A DNA stretch of 64,000 nucleotides from Rhodospirillaceae bacterium (GTDB taxonomy: Bacteria; Pseudomonadota; Alphaproteobacteria; Bin65). This document shows, in pieces, positions 17,958 to 25,007 of this stretch; position 1 is the stretch's first letter, and each line of letters begins with the position of its first letter. The translations under genes and the position numbers were made by a program. Below the pieces are notes generated by a model that did not search any database, had not been told where the DNA came from, and saw only the letters and a program-made list of their open reading frames with translations. The DNA lies in assembly GCA_028819475.1 (NCBI GenBank), contig JAPPLJ010000001.1, positions 32,107 to 96,106 of the forward strand, written 5' to 3'.

Positions 17958-18940
17958 AACCGCTAGCGATATTGAAAATGGGCTTCGTTGCCGCTGCGAT
18001 TACGGCTTCAGCGGCATCCCCGTCATCTGCCGCCGACAGCGTCAAGGTGATGTTCGACTGGATTCCCGGCGGCTGGCACGCCGCCTGGTACGCCGGCAAA
18101 GTGAACGGCTGCTTCGGCGACCGGAAGCTGGAGGTCTCGTTGCAGCGCGGTTCGGGCGGCGTCGATACCGTCGCGAAGGTCGCGTCCGGGCTCGCGGACG
18201 TCGGCATGGCCGATCTCGGAACGGTGATGATCGGCGCGCACAAGAACAAGGCCGGCGTGAAAGCGATCTTTCCCGTCTATATGGACAACCCGTTCGGCAT
18301 CCTGTCGCTGAAAACCACCAAAATCGCCTCGTTGAAGGATCTCGAAGGGCTGAAGCTGGCGGCCGGTCCGGGCGATTCCAACATCCAGATGTTGCCGTAC
18401 GCGATGCAACTCGCCGGGGCGGACTTCAAGAAAGTGAAGGCTGAGCGGGCCGATTTCTCGGCGCTGCTCGGGCTGCTTCTGCGGGAAAAGGTCGAGGCGT
18501 TCACCACGTTTCTGACGACCGCACAAATTCTGAAAGCCGTTTCCAAGAGCGCCGGCAAGGAGGTTGCGTTCTACCACTACGGCAGGGATTTGAAGATCTA
18601 CGGCTCGGTCATCTTCGCGACCGACACGTTCCTCAAGGAGCGCCCGGCGGTGGCGAAACGGCTGATGGCCGGCATGAAATGCGCCTACGAGGCCGCCCGC
18701 GCCAATCCCGACGCGGCGGCGGATGCGCTGCTTGCCGCGTTTCCGTCGAAAAAGCGAGGCGCGGAACTCGCCAGCATCCGGGGCGGCATCATCCTGACCT
18801 TCGGAGCCGGGACCTACAAGACGCACGGTTTCGAATGGGACATGGACAAAGTCGCCAGGACGTTCCAGCTGGCGCTGACCGCGCAGGGCGAAAAGGTGGA
18901 AGGCGCTGCCGGCGCCGCCTACGTGCACAAGTTCAAATGA
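17954..18940 (+). CDS. ABC transporter substrate-binding protein (NMT1/THI5-SsuA fold)
   Basis: A 328-residue exported binding protein: a signal peptide with a hydrophobic core (MGFVAAAITASAASPSSA) then the NMT1/THI5 fold starting VKVMFDWIPGGWHAAWYAGK, which aligns with the 'DW-x-P-x-x-x-H' start of hydroxymethylpyrimidine-binding ThiY proteins. Further family features are GSGGVDTVAKVASGLADVGM and the 'ADLGTVMIG' segment. It captures a small heterocyclic or sulfonate-like ligand in the periplasm. Because the gene is fused by overlap to adenine deaminase, a purine or related nucleobase is the likely ligand; that is inference. Confidence 0.85.
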   Translation: MKPLAILKMGFVAAAITASAASPSSAADSVKVMFDWIPGGWHAAWYAGKVNGCFGDRKLEVSLQRGSGGVDTVAKVASGLADVGMADLGTVMIGAHKNKAGVKAIFPVYMDNPFGILSLKTTKIASLKDLEGLKLAAGPGDSNIQMLPYAMQLAGADFKKVKAERADFSALLGLLLREKVEAFTTFLTTAQILKAVSKSAGKEVAFYHYGRDLKIYGSVIFATDTFLKERPAVAKRLMAGMKCAYEAARANPDAAADALLAAFPSKKRGAELASIRGGIILTFGAGTYKTHGFEWDMDKVARTFQLALTAQGEKVEGAAGAAYVHKFK

Positions 18941-18974
18941 TCCGTGCCGGCTTCAGTGACTTCGGACATCCGGG

Positions 18975-19769
18975 ATGACGGCGAGTGTCGACCGGGCGCA
19001 CGTCGTCGTTTCCGAAGTCGCGAAAGAATTCGAAACGGGGGCCACGGAACCATTCGTGGCCCTCGACAATATCGACCTGACGATCGATCAGGGAGAATTC
19101 GTCCTCCTGCTGGGCCCGTCGGGCTGCGGAAAGTCCACGCTTCTGCGCCTGATTGCCGGCCTCGACGCGTCGACCCGGGGTGACATCCGCGTCAGCGGAG
19201 ACCCGATCGCCGCCGGGTTCGAGCGGATCGGGATGGTCTTTCAGCAGCCCACGCTCCTGCCGTGGCTGTCGATACTCGAAAACGTCGTCTACCCGGCACG
19301 GGTGCGCTCGCAACGACTGGCACGGGAAAAACGGGGCGAAGCCCTGCGCCTGCTGGACATGGTCGGCTTGTCGCGGGTCGCCGACCAGCCGCCGAGCAGC
19401 CTGTCCGGCGGGATGCAGCAGCGCGCCGCAATCTGCCGCTCGCTGATCCTCGATCCGGAAATCCTGGTCATGGACGAGCCGTTCAGCGCGCTCGATGCCA
19501 TGACGCGCGAGGAATTGCAGTTCGAACTGCTCCGTATCCACGCCGACAGCGGCAAGACGATCATCTTCGTAACGCATTCCATTCCCGAGGCCGTCCTGAT
19601 GTCGTCGAAGATCGTCGTCATGGCGACCTCGCCGGGAAGAATCGCCGAGACACTCGAAACCGGCATGCCGCATCCGCGCACCCTCGAATCGCTCCGGCTC
19701 GACAGGGCTCGGGAGCTCGATGGCCGGATTCGGCAGCTGATCTACGGACGGGACCGGGGACAGGAATGA
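18975..19769 (+). CDS. ABC transporter ATP-binding protein (SsuB/TauB-like)
   Basis: A 264-residue nucleotide-binding subunit of the nitrate/sulfonate/pyrimidine importer class. Walker A is LLGPSGCGKSTLLRL, the Q-loop MVFQQPTLLPWLS, the ABC signature LSGGMQQRAAICRSL, Walker B ILVMDEPFSALDAM and the switch His is in IIFVTHSIPEAV. It hydrolyses ATP at the inner membrane face to power import. It sits 34 bases after the binding-protein gene and its stop codon overlaps the ATG of the permease. Confidence 0.93.
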   Translation: MTASVDRAHVVVSEVAKEFETGATEPFVALDNIDLTIDQGEFVLLLGPSGCGKSTLLRLIAGLDASTRGDIRVSGDPIAAGFERIGMVFQQPTLLPWLSILENVVYPARVRSQRLAREKRGEALRLLDMVGLSRVADQPPSSLSGGMQQRAAICRSLILDPEILVMDEPFSALDAMTREELQFELLRIHADSGKTIIFVTHSIPEAVLMSSKIVVMATSPGRIAETLETGMPHPRTLESLRLDRARELDGRIRQLIYGRDRGQE

Positions 19770-20527
19770 AACTGCGCCTGATCCTGTTGCCGACCGCAAG
19801 CCTCGCCGCGATGCTGGCATTGTGGGAACTTGCGGTGTTCGCCTTGGAGATTCCCGCCTATCTCCTGCCGGCGCCCAGCCGCGTCTGGTCGGCTGCAGTC
19901 GATATCGCGGCGGTCCTGCCGCGTCACATCATGGCGACGCTCGTGACCGTTCTCTCGGGATTTGCGCTATCTACGGCCATATCGATACCCTTGGGGGTCG
20001 TCCTTTCGATCAACAAGACCGTTTCCGAGGCGCTTTATCCGCTGCTGGTTTTTGCCAATGCCGTGCCGGTGATCGCGGTCGCGCCGATCATTGTCGTCAT
20101 GTTCGGAACCGGCTTGGAATCGCGCCTGGTAATCACCTTGATGGTCTGTTTCTTCCCCATCATGGTCGCCACCGCGACCGGCATTCTCGACACCCCGAAG
20201 GAATTTCTCGACCTCAGCAAATCGACGGGTGCGTCGTTCGGGACGGAACTTCTCACCATTCGCATGCCGCACGCTGCGCCCTTCATATTCAGTGGTCTCA
20301 AGATCGGAATTACCCTGTCCGTGATCGGCGCCGTCGTCGGCGAATTCATTACCTCGCAAAAGGGTCTCGGATTTCTGATCGTGTCCGCCACCACCAATTT
20401 CGATCTGGCTCAGGCAATCGCGTCGGTCGTGGCGCTGGCGCTGATGAGCGTGGTGCTCTACCAGATCGTTCAACAGGTGCAGAAATTCTGGTTGCCGTGG
20501 TCGATCAAGTCCGAGTCGATGACCTGA
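19766..20527 (+). CDS. ABC transporter permease (SsuC/ThiX-like)
   Basis: A 253-residue BPD-transp-1 family permease with about six membrane spans. The EAA loop that docks the ATPase is present as EFLDLSKSTGASFGTELLTI followed by RMPHAAPFIFSGLKIG. Start ATG 19766 overlaps the ATPase stop (ATGA), with gacaggaatg giving a plausible ribosome binding site. It completes the importer with the preceding two genes. No second permease is present, so it presumably works as a homodimer. Confidence 0.93.
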   Translation: MKLRLILLPTASLAAMLALWELAVFALEIPAYLLPAPSRVWSAAVDIAAVLPRHIMATLVTVLSGFALSTAISIPLGVVLSINKTVSEALYPLLVFANAVPVIAVAPIIVVMFGTGLESRLVITLMVCFFPIMVATATGILDTPKEFLDLSKSTGASFGTELLTIRMPHAAPFIFSGLKIGITLSVIGAVVGEFITSQKGLGFLIVSATTNFDLAQAIASVVALALMSVVLYQIVQQVQKFWLPWSIKSESMT

Positions 20528-20611
20528 TCCGGACGCCCGCGAATTCCGGATTCCAGGTCAGGAATACCGACATTCGGCAGGGCCGCGCCCGTTTCGAAGG
20601 TTCCCGCGCCT

Positions 20612-21016
20612 CTACGTTTCGATCAGTTCGACCCTGTAACCGTCCGGGTCTTCGATGAAGGCGATGACCATGGCGCTGTGCTTCATCGGGCCCGGCGGAC
20701 GCAGGACGGTGATACCGGCGGCTTCCAGCTTTGCGCAGGTTCCGTGGATATCCGGCACGCCCAGCGCGATATGGCCATAGCCGGTCCCGATTTCGTAGGG
20801 CTCTTCCCGGTCCCAGTTGTGCGTCAACTCCAGCACGGTGTTGCCGGCCTGGTCGCCGTAGCCGACAAAGGCGAGCGTGAACCGGCCGCCCGGGAAGTCC
20901 CGCTTGCGCAGGAGCGACATGCCGAGATGTCCGGTGTAGAACGCGATGGACTCTTCCAGGTCCCGCACCCGCAGCATGGTGTGCAGCATGCGGAAAGCGG
21001 GCCTTCCGTCATTCAT
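20612..21016 (-). CDS. gloA: Lactoylglutathione lyase (glyoxalase I)
   Basis: A 134-residue VOC-fold enzyme matching glyoxalase I closely: MLHTMLRVRDLEESIAFY, LGMSLLRKRDFPGGRFTLAF, NTVLELTHNWDREEPYEIGT, GYGHIALGVPDI and AFIEDPDGYRVELIE. Metal ligands His (first strand), Glu (LELTHN), His (GHIALGV) and Glu (VELIE) are all visible. It isomerises the hemithioacetal of methylglyoxal and glutathione. It follows lpxB on the minus strand, overlapping it by 8 bases, so it is probably the last gene of the envelope operon. Confidence 0.93.
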   Translation of the reverse strand: MNDGRPAFRMLHTMLRVRDLEESIAFYTGHLGMSLLRKRDFPGGRFTLAFVGYGDQAGNTVLELTHNWDREEPYEIGTGYGHIALGVPDIHGTCAKLEAAGITVLRPPGPMKHSAMVIAFIEDPDGYRVELIET

Positions 21017-22211
21017 CGCGCTTCTTTTCCCGGATGATGTTCAGGACCGTTTCGGCGGCCAGGTCGCTGGGCTTGCGGCCGGGCACCGACAGCGTTTCGG
21101 CGACAGCACGAATACGCTCCGCCTGGGCGCGGCGCAACGCCGGATCGCGCAACAGCGGCGCCAGCGCGTCGGCGACCGGTTCCGGCCGGCACCGCTCCAG
21201 CAGGCATTCCGGCATGATCTCCTCGCCGGCGGCGACGTTGACCGCCGATACATACGGCGTGTTGACGAGGAAACCCGCGATCCGCCCTTCGAGCCGGGGC
21301 AGCTTGTAGGTCACCACGGCCGGCGTGCCGGCGAGCGCCAGTTCGACCGTAACGGTGCCGGAGGCCGCCAGCGCCGCGTCGGCCGCAGCCAGGGCGAGGT
21401 ATCTCGTATCGTCGGCGGGTAGCGGGAATAGCGGTACGGGCCAGTCCGCCGTCAGGGCCGACGCCAGTTCCCGAACCGATGCCACCGTAGGCATCAGGCA
21501 AACCGGCGCCAGGCCCTGGCTCTTGAGGCGCTGGATCGCGGCGCGGTACAGCGGCAATTGCCGGCCGACCTCCTTGCGCCGGCTGCCGGGCAGCAGACAC
21601 AGCAACGGCCGTCCGCCCTCGCCTGCGAAGCGATCCCGGAACCGGGCTACGGCGGCGGCATCGGGCGGATCCGGCTCGGCGGCGGGATGGCCGACAAACG
21701 TGACCGGCAAACCATGCGGTTCGAACCACGGCGCTTCGAACGGGAATATCGTCAGCAGATGCGTCAGGCGCCGCGCGATCACACGGGCCCGCCCCGGGCG
21801 CCACGCCCATACCGTCGGCGCCACATAATGCACCAGCGTCTCGCCGCGCCGCGCGAGGCGCCGCCCCATATGGCCGGACAGGGCCTGGGCGTCGATCGTG
21901 ACGACGCAATCGGGCCGGCGGCGGGCGATGTCGCGCTCAAGCTGCTTCATGTGCCCGAGAATGCTGCGCAGGCGCGGCACATAGTCGAGGCCCATGACCG
22001 AGAACAGATCGATGGAAAACAGGCTCTCGAGACCGGCCGCGGCCATTGCCGGACCGCCGATCCCGCCGAAATCGACCTCGCCCCCTGTCCGACGCTGCAG
22101 CGCCCGGATCAGGTGCCCCCCGATCTGGTCGCCGGACGGTTCGCCCACGATGAAGTAGACGAACGGGCGGCGGCTGCCGGATCGGCCGGAATCAGACGGT
22201 GTGCCCGGCAT
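21009..22211 (-). CDS. lpxB: Lipid-A-disaccharide synthase
   Basis: A 400-residue GT19 glycosyltransferase that joins UDP-diacylglucosamine and lipid X to form the lipid A disaccharide at the inner membrane. It starts with VYFIVGEPSGDQIGGHLIRA; further motifs are FGGIGGPAMAAAGLESL, YVAPTVWAWRPGRARVI, LTIFPFEAPWFEPHGLPVTF, VGHPAAE, LLPGSRRKEVGRQLPL and ASGTVTVELALAGTPAVVTY. ATG 22211 overlaps the end of lpxI by 20 bases; the longer open frame upstream lies inside lpxI and is not homologous. Confidence 0.95.
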   Translation of the reverse strand: MPGTPSDSGRSGSRRPFVYFIVGEPSGDQIGGHLIRALQRRTGGEVDFGGIGGPAMAAAGLESLFSIDLFSVMGLDYVPRLRSILGHMKQLERDIARRRPDCVVTIDAQALSGHMGRRLARRGETLVHYVAPTVWAWRPGRARVIARRLTHLLTIFPFEAPWFEPHGLPVTFVGHPAAEPDPPDAAAVARFRDRFAGEGGRPLLCLLPGSRRKEVGRQLPLYRAAIQRLKSQGLAPVCLMPTVASVRELASALTADWPVPLFPLPADDTRYLALAAADAALAASGTVTVELALAGTPAVVTYKLPRLEGRIAGFLVNTPYVSAVNVAAGEEIMPECLLERCRPEPVADALAPLLRDPALRRAQAERIRAVAETLSVPGRKPSDLAAETVLNIIREKKRDE

Positions 22212-23052
22212 CCGTTCCGTTGCCATCCAGATCCAGACCGACCAGGAAGAGGCCGGCCTTGTCCGCTGACGCGATAACGGCATCCCGGTTGACCAGAAGC
22301 GTCGCGCCCGCCTCGACTGCAATGCCGCGCAGGCCGGCCGCCGCCGCCTTTTCCACTGTCGCAGCGCCGATCGTCGGCAGATCGATGCGCCGGTCCTGAC
22401 CGGTTTTCCGCAGCTTGACCAGGACACCGCCCGGTCCGCTGCGCTTGAGGGCTGCGCAGCGTTCGAGCAGGGCATCCGTGCCTTCGATGGCCTCCACGCC
22501 CAGGACCAGGGATTGCTGTACGACAACGGCCTGGCCGACATCCAGTTTGCCGAGGGACCGGGCGATGCCGACCCCGTGTGCGATATCGCGTTGCGCCTCT
22601 CGATCCGGCCGCGCGCGGCTCAGGTTACCGGACGGCGCCAGCAGGCCGGTTACGATATCCTGGATGGCAACCACCCTGAAACCGAAGCGTTCCAGCTCCC
22701 CGGCGACCGCGCGGAGCAATCCGTCGTCGCCCAGCGACTTGACCGCGACGCGCGCCAGGAATGCCGCCGCCTTGGCATCCGGCCGGATTTCCCTGAGAGC
22801 CGGGCGGCGAACCCGACCGACCATGACGATGTCCCTGATGCCCAGCTCGCGCGCCCGGTTTTCAAAGCGCCCGGCGGCGCCGATCCGTATAACCTCGTGC
22901 GGCGCGGCGAAAACGGCAGGATGGTCGGCGTGCCCCTTCAGCGCAAAGACGAAATAGGGCCGGTCCGCCTCTTCGCAGGCTTCAATGGCCAGCGCAGGGA
23001 TTTCGCCGCCGCCGGCGATGATGGCGAGCGTTCCGGCCGCCGTCTCAGCCAC
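22192..23052 (-). CDS. lpxI: UDP-2,3-diacylglucosamine pyrophosphatase LpxI (DUF1009)
   Basis: A 286-residue LpxI, the alphaproteobacterial replacement for LpxH that releases lipid X from UDP-diacylglucosamine. It begins with LAIIAGGGEIPALAIEACEE and has VGRVRRPALREIRPD, LGDDGLLRAVAGELERFGF, DVGQAVVVQQSLVLGVEAIE, GTDALL, LVKLRKTGQDRRIDLPTIG and the C-terminal GIAVEAGATLLVNRD. The chosen start is the GTG at 23052, which overlaps the lpxA stop by 8 bases. Longer starts would run inside lpxA. Confidence 0.93.
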   Translation of the reverse strand: MAETAAGTLAIIAGGGEIPALAIEACEEADRPYFVFALKGHADHPAVFAAPHEVIRIGAAGRFENRARELGIRDIVMVGRVRRPALREIRPDAKAAAFLARVAVKSLGDDGLLRAVAGELERFGFRVVAIQDIVTGLLAPSGNLSRARPDREAQRDIAHGVGIARSLGKLDVGQAVVVQQSLVLGVEAIEGTDALLERCAALKRSGPGGVLVKLRKTGQDRRIDLPTIGAATVEKAAAAGLRGIAVEAGATLLVNRDAVIASADKAGLFLVGLDLDGNGTDAGHTV

Positions 23053-23842
23053 TGGTCGCCGGCGGCTGGCAGATCGGCCGTGCCGGATCGGCACGGATGA
23101 AATCGACGATTTCCCGAACCGCAGCGCTGCCGTTGAACATTTCGGCGACATCGTTGGTGCGCTCGGTCAGCGTGCCTTCGGCGGCGAACAGCAATCTGTA
23201 GGCGCGGCGCAACTCGTGGATCTGGTCGCGCGTATAGCCGCGGCGGCGCAAACCGATAAGGTTCAGGCCCGAAAGGCCCTCGCGCACGCCGATCACCAGG
23301 CCGTAGGGAATGATATCGGCTTCGGAGGCCGACATCCCGCCCATCATGGCATGCCGGCCAACCCTGGCGAACTGCTGGATCGCCGAGTTGCCGCCGAGAA
23401 TGGCGTAGTCGCCGATGGTGACGTGTCCTCCCATTACGGCATTGTTCGCCAGGATCACGTTGTCGCCTATGGTGCAATCGTGCGCGACATGGGTGTTCAC
23501 CATGAAGAGGCAGTTGTCGCCGACCGTCGTGACGCCATGGCCCTTCGCCGTTCCTGTATGCAGCGTGGCGTGTTCGCGAATCACGGTGTTCCTGCCGACC
23601 ACGAGGCGGGTCGGTTCGCCTCGATAACTTACGTCCTGAGGCGGCAAACCCACACAGGCATGCGGGTAGATGATCGTGCCGGCGCCGACGCTGGTATGGC
23701 CTTCGACCACGGCGTGCTGCATCACCGTGCAACCGTCCGCGAGAACGACATGGGCTCCGATCGTGGCGTAGGGACCTATGCGAACGGCGTCCCCCAGTGT
23801 GGCCGATCGATCGACAATGGCGGTCGGGTGAATTCCTGACAT
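23045..23842 (-). CDS. lpxA: UDP-N-acetylglucosamine acyltransferase
   Basis: A 265-residue left-handed beta-helix acyltransferase performing the first step of lipid A synthesis. Hexapeptide repeats run from IHPTAIVDRSATLGDAVRIG to ILGGNSAIQQFARVG; the catalytic His is in VNTHVAHDCTIGD, and the C-terminal helical domain follows (YGLVIGVREGLSGLNLIGLR). The ATG at 23842 is preferred over a TTG at 23860 because typical LpxA proteins start immediately before IHPTA. It lies 14 bases after fabZ. Confidence 0.95.
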   Translation of the reverse strand: MSGIHPTAIVDRSATLGDAVRIGPYATIGAHVVLADGCTVMQHAVVEGHTSVGAGTIIYPHACVGLPPQDVSYRGEPTRLVVGRNTVIREHATLHTGTAKGHGVTTVGDNCLFMVNTHVAHDCTIGDNVILANNAVMGGHVTIGDYAILGGNSAIQQFARVGRHAMMGGMSASEADIIPYGLVIGVREGLSGLNLIGLRRRGYTRDQIHELRRAYRLLFAAEGTLTERTNDVAEMFNGSAAVREIVDFIRADPARPICQPPATSG

Positions 23843-23856
23843 GCCGGCGCCGCCAC

Positions 23857-24327
23857 TCAACTCACTTTATCGACGATCATGGCGGTGTAGGTCGCTTCGG
23901 CGACCACTTCGCCGTCGACCCTGCACACGCCGTCGAACTTCCAGACCAGCTTCCGCGCATGGCGCTTGACCACCTGGATGCGCATCCGGTCGCCGGGACG
24001 GACCGGCTTTCTGAAGCGCGCATTCTCGATCGACATGAAATAGACCAGCTTGCCTTCCATTTCCGGCCCCAGCGTTTCGATGACCAGGATCCCGGCGGTC
24101 TGCGCCATCGCCTCGATCACCAACACGCCCGGCATTACGGGAGAGCCTGGAAAATGCCCCTGGAAGTACGGCTCGTTGACCGACACATTCTTGATCCCGA
24201 CCGCGCTTTCGCCGCGGACCACATCTTCCATCCGGTCAACCATCAGGAACGGATAGCGGTGCGGCAGCACCTCCAGGATGCGCTGTATGTCCAGGGTCGA
24301 GGGAGGCGTTTCGTCGGACACTGTCAT
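23857..24327 (-). CDS. fabZ: 3-hydroxyacyl-[acyl-carrier-protein] dehydratase
   Basis: A 156-residue hot-dog-fold dehydratase of fatty acid elongation. It carries ILEVLPHRYPFLMVDRM, the catalytic His region FQGHFPGSPVMPGVLVIEAM with AQTAG, and the C-terminal FRKPVRPGDRMRIQV. It supplies unsaturated intermediates and competes with LpxA for 3-hydroxyacyl-ACP, which explains the conserved linkage. Immediately upstream on this strand, where lpxD is normally found, there are only 68 bases before skp. Confidence 0.95.
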   Translation of the reverse strand: MTVSDETPPSTLDIQRILEVLPHRYPFLMVDRMEDVVRGESAVGIKNVSVNEPYFQGHFPGSPVMPGVLVIEAMAQTAGILVIETLGPEMEGKLVYFMSIENARFRKPVRPGDRMRIQVVKRHARKLVWKFDGVCRVDGEVVAEATYTAMIVDKVS

Positions 24328-24395
24328 TTACCGGTTCGCCGCGACCGCCATGCGAACCATTCAGATCGCGGACGCTTGCCGAAGAGCGGCGGCGG

Positions 24396-25004
24396 TTATT
24401 GTTTCTTCTTCGCCTTTTCGCGCCGCTTTTTCACTTCTTTCCTGGCATTGCCGACCGGGTCCTTGAAGTTCAGGGCCAGTTTCGGCAGGCGCTTGTTCAG
24501 GCGGGCGACGACCTTTTCCGTGATGTTGAATTGCGGGGTGGCGTGAATGAGCGCGACCTGGTTCAGAATCAGCGTCAGGCCGTCCTCGACCGCCATTGCC
24601 TTCACCACCAGAACCACTTCCTGCCGGAATTTGGCAAACGCCTGCTGGAAGGCCTGACCCAATGCATCGTTCCGCGCCCGGCTCTGGCGCCGCAGCTTCA
24701 CCAGTTCGGCTTGAAGCGCGCGAACACGCCGCTCATACTCCCCGCGCGACATTTCCTTGTCCTTGCGCAACCGGTCGTATTCCGCCTGCATTTCCTTTTC
24801 GGTGGATTCGAAATTCTTGTTGTACTTGGTGCGCAATGCCTCCAGCGCTTTCCGGATGCCGATCATCGCGCGCGAATCGCGCTGCACCTGTTGCACATCG
24901 ACAATTCCGATTCTGATCGCTGGCGCCTTCGTCTGCGCCTGCGATGCGGAAACGGTGCCCAAGGCGATCGCCGCGGCCAAACTCAGCAATCCGCAAACTT
25001 TCAT
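24396..25004 (-). CDS. skp: Skp/OmpH-family periplasmic chaperone
   Basis: A 202-residue exported protein: signal peptide LLSLAAAIALGTVSASQAQ, then the OmpH pattern IGIVDVQQVQRDSRAMIGIR and a long charged coiled coil (residues ~50-120) as in the tentacles of Skp. The end is unusually basic (KEVKKRREKAKKKQ), beyond the usual Skp length of ~160-190. Skp holds unfolded outer-membrane proteins in the periplasm for delivery to BamA, encoded 3 bases upstream in the operon. Confidence 0.85.
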   Translation of the reverse strand: MKVCGLLSLAAAIALGTVSASQAQTKAPAIRIGIVDVQQVQRDSRAMIGIRKALEALRTKYNKNFESTEKEMQAEYDRLRKDKEMSRGEYERRVRALQAELVKLRRQSRARNDALGQAFQQAFAKFRQEVVLVVKAMAVEDGLTLILNQVALIHATPQFNITEKVVARLNKRLPKLALNFKDPVGNARKEVKKRREKAKKKQ

Positions 25005-25007
25005 GAT

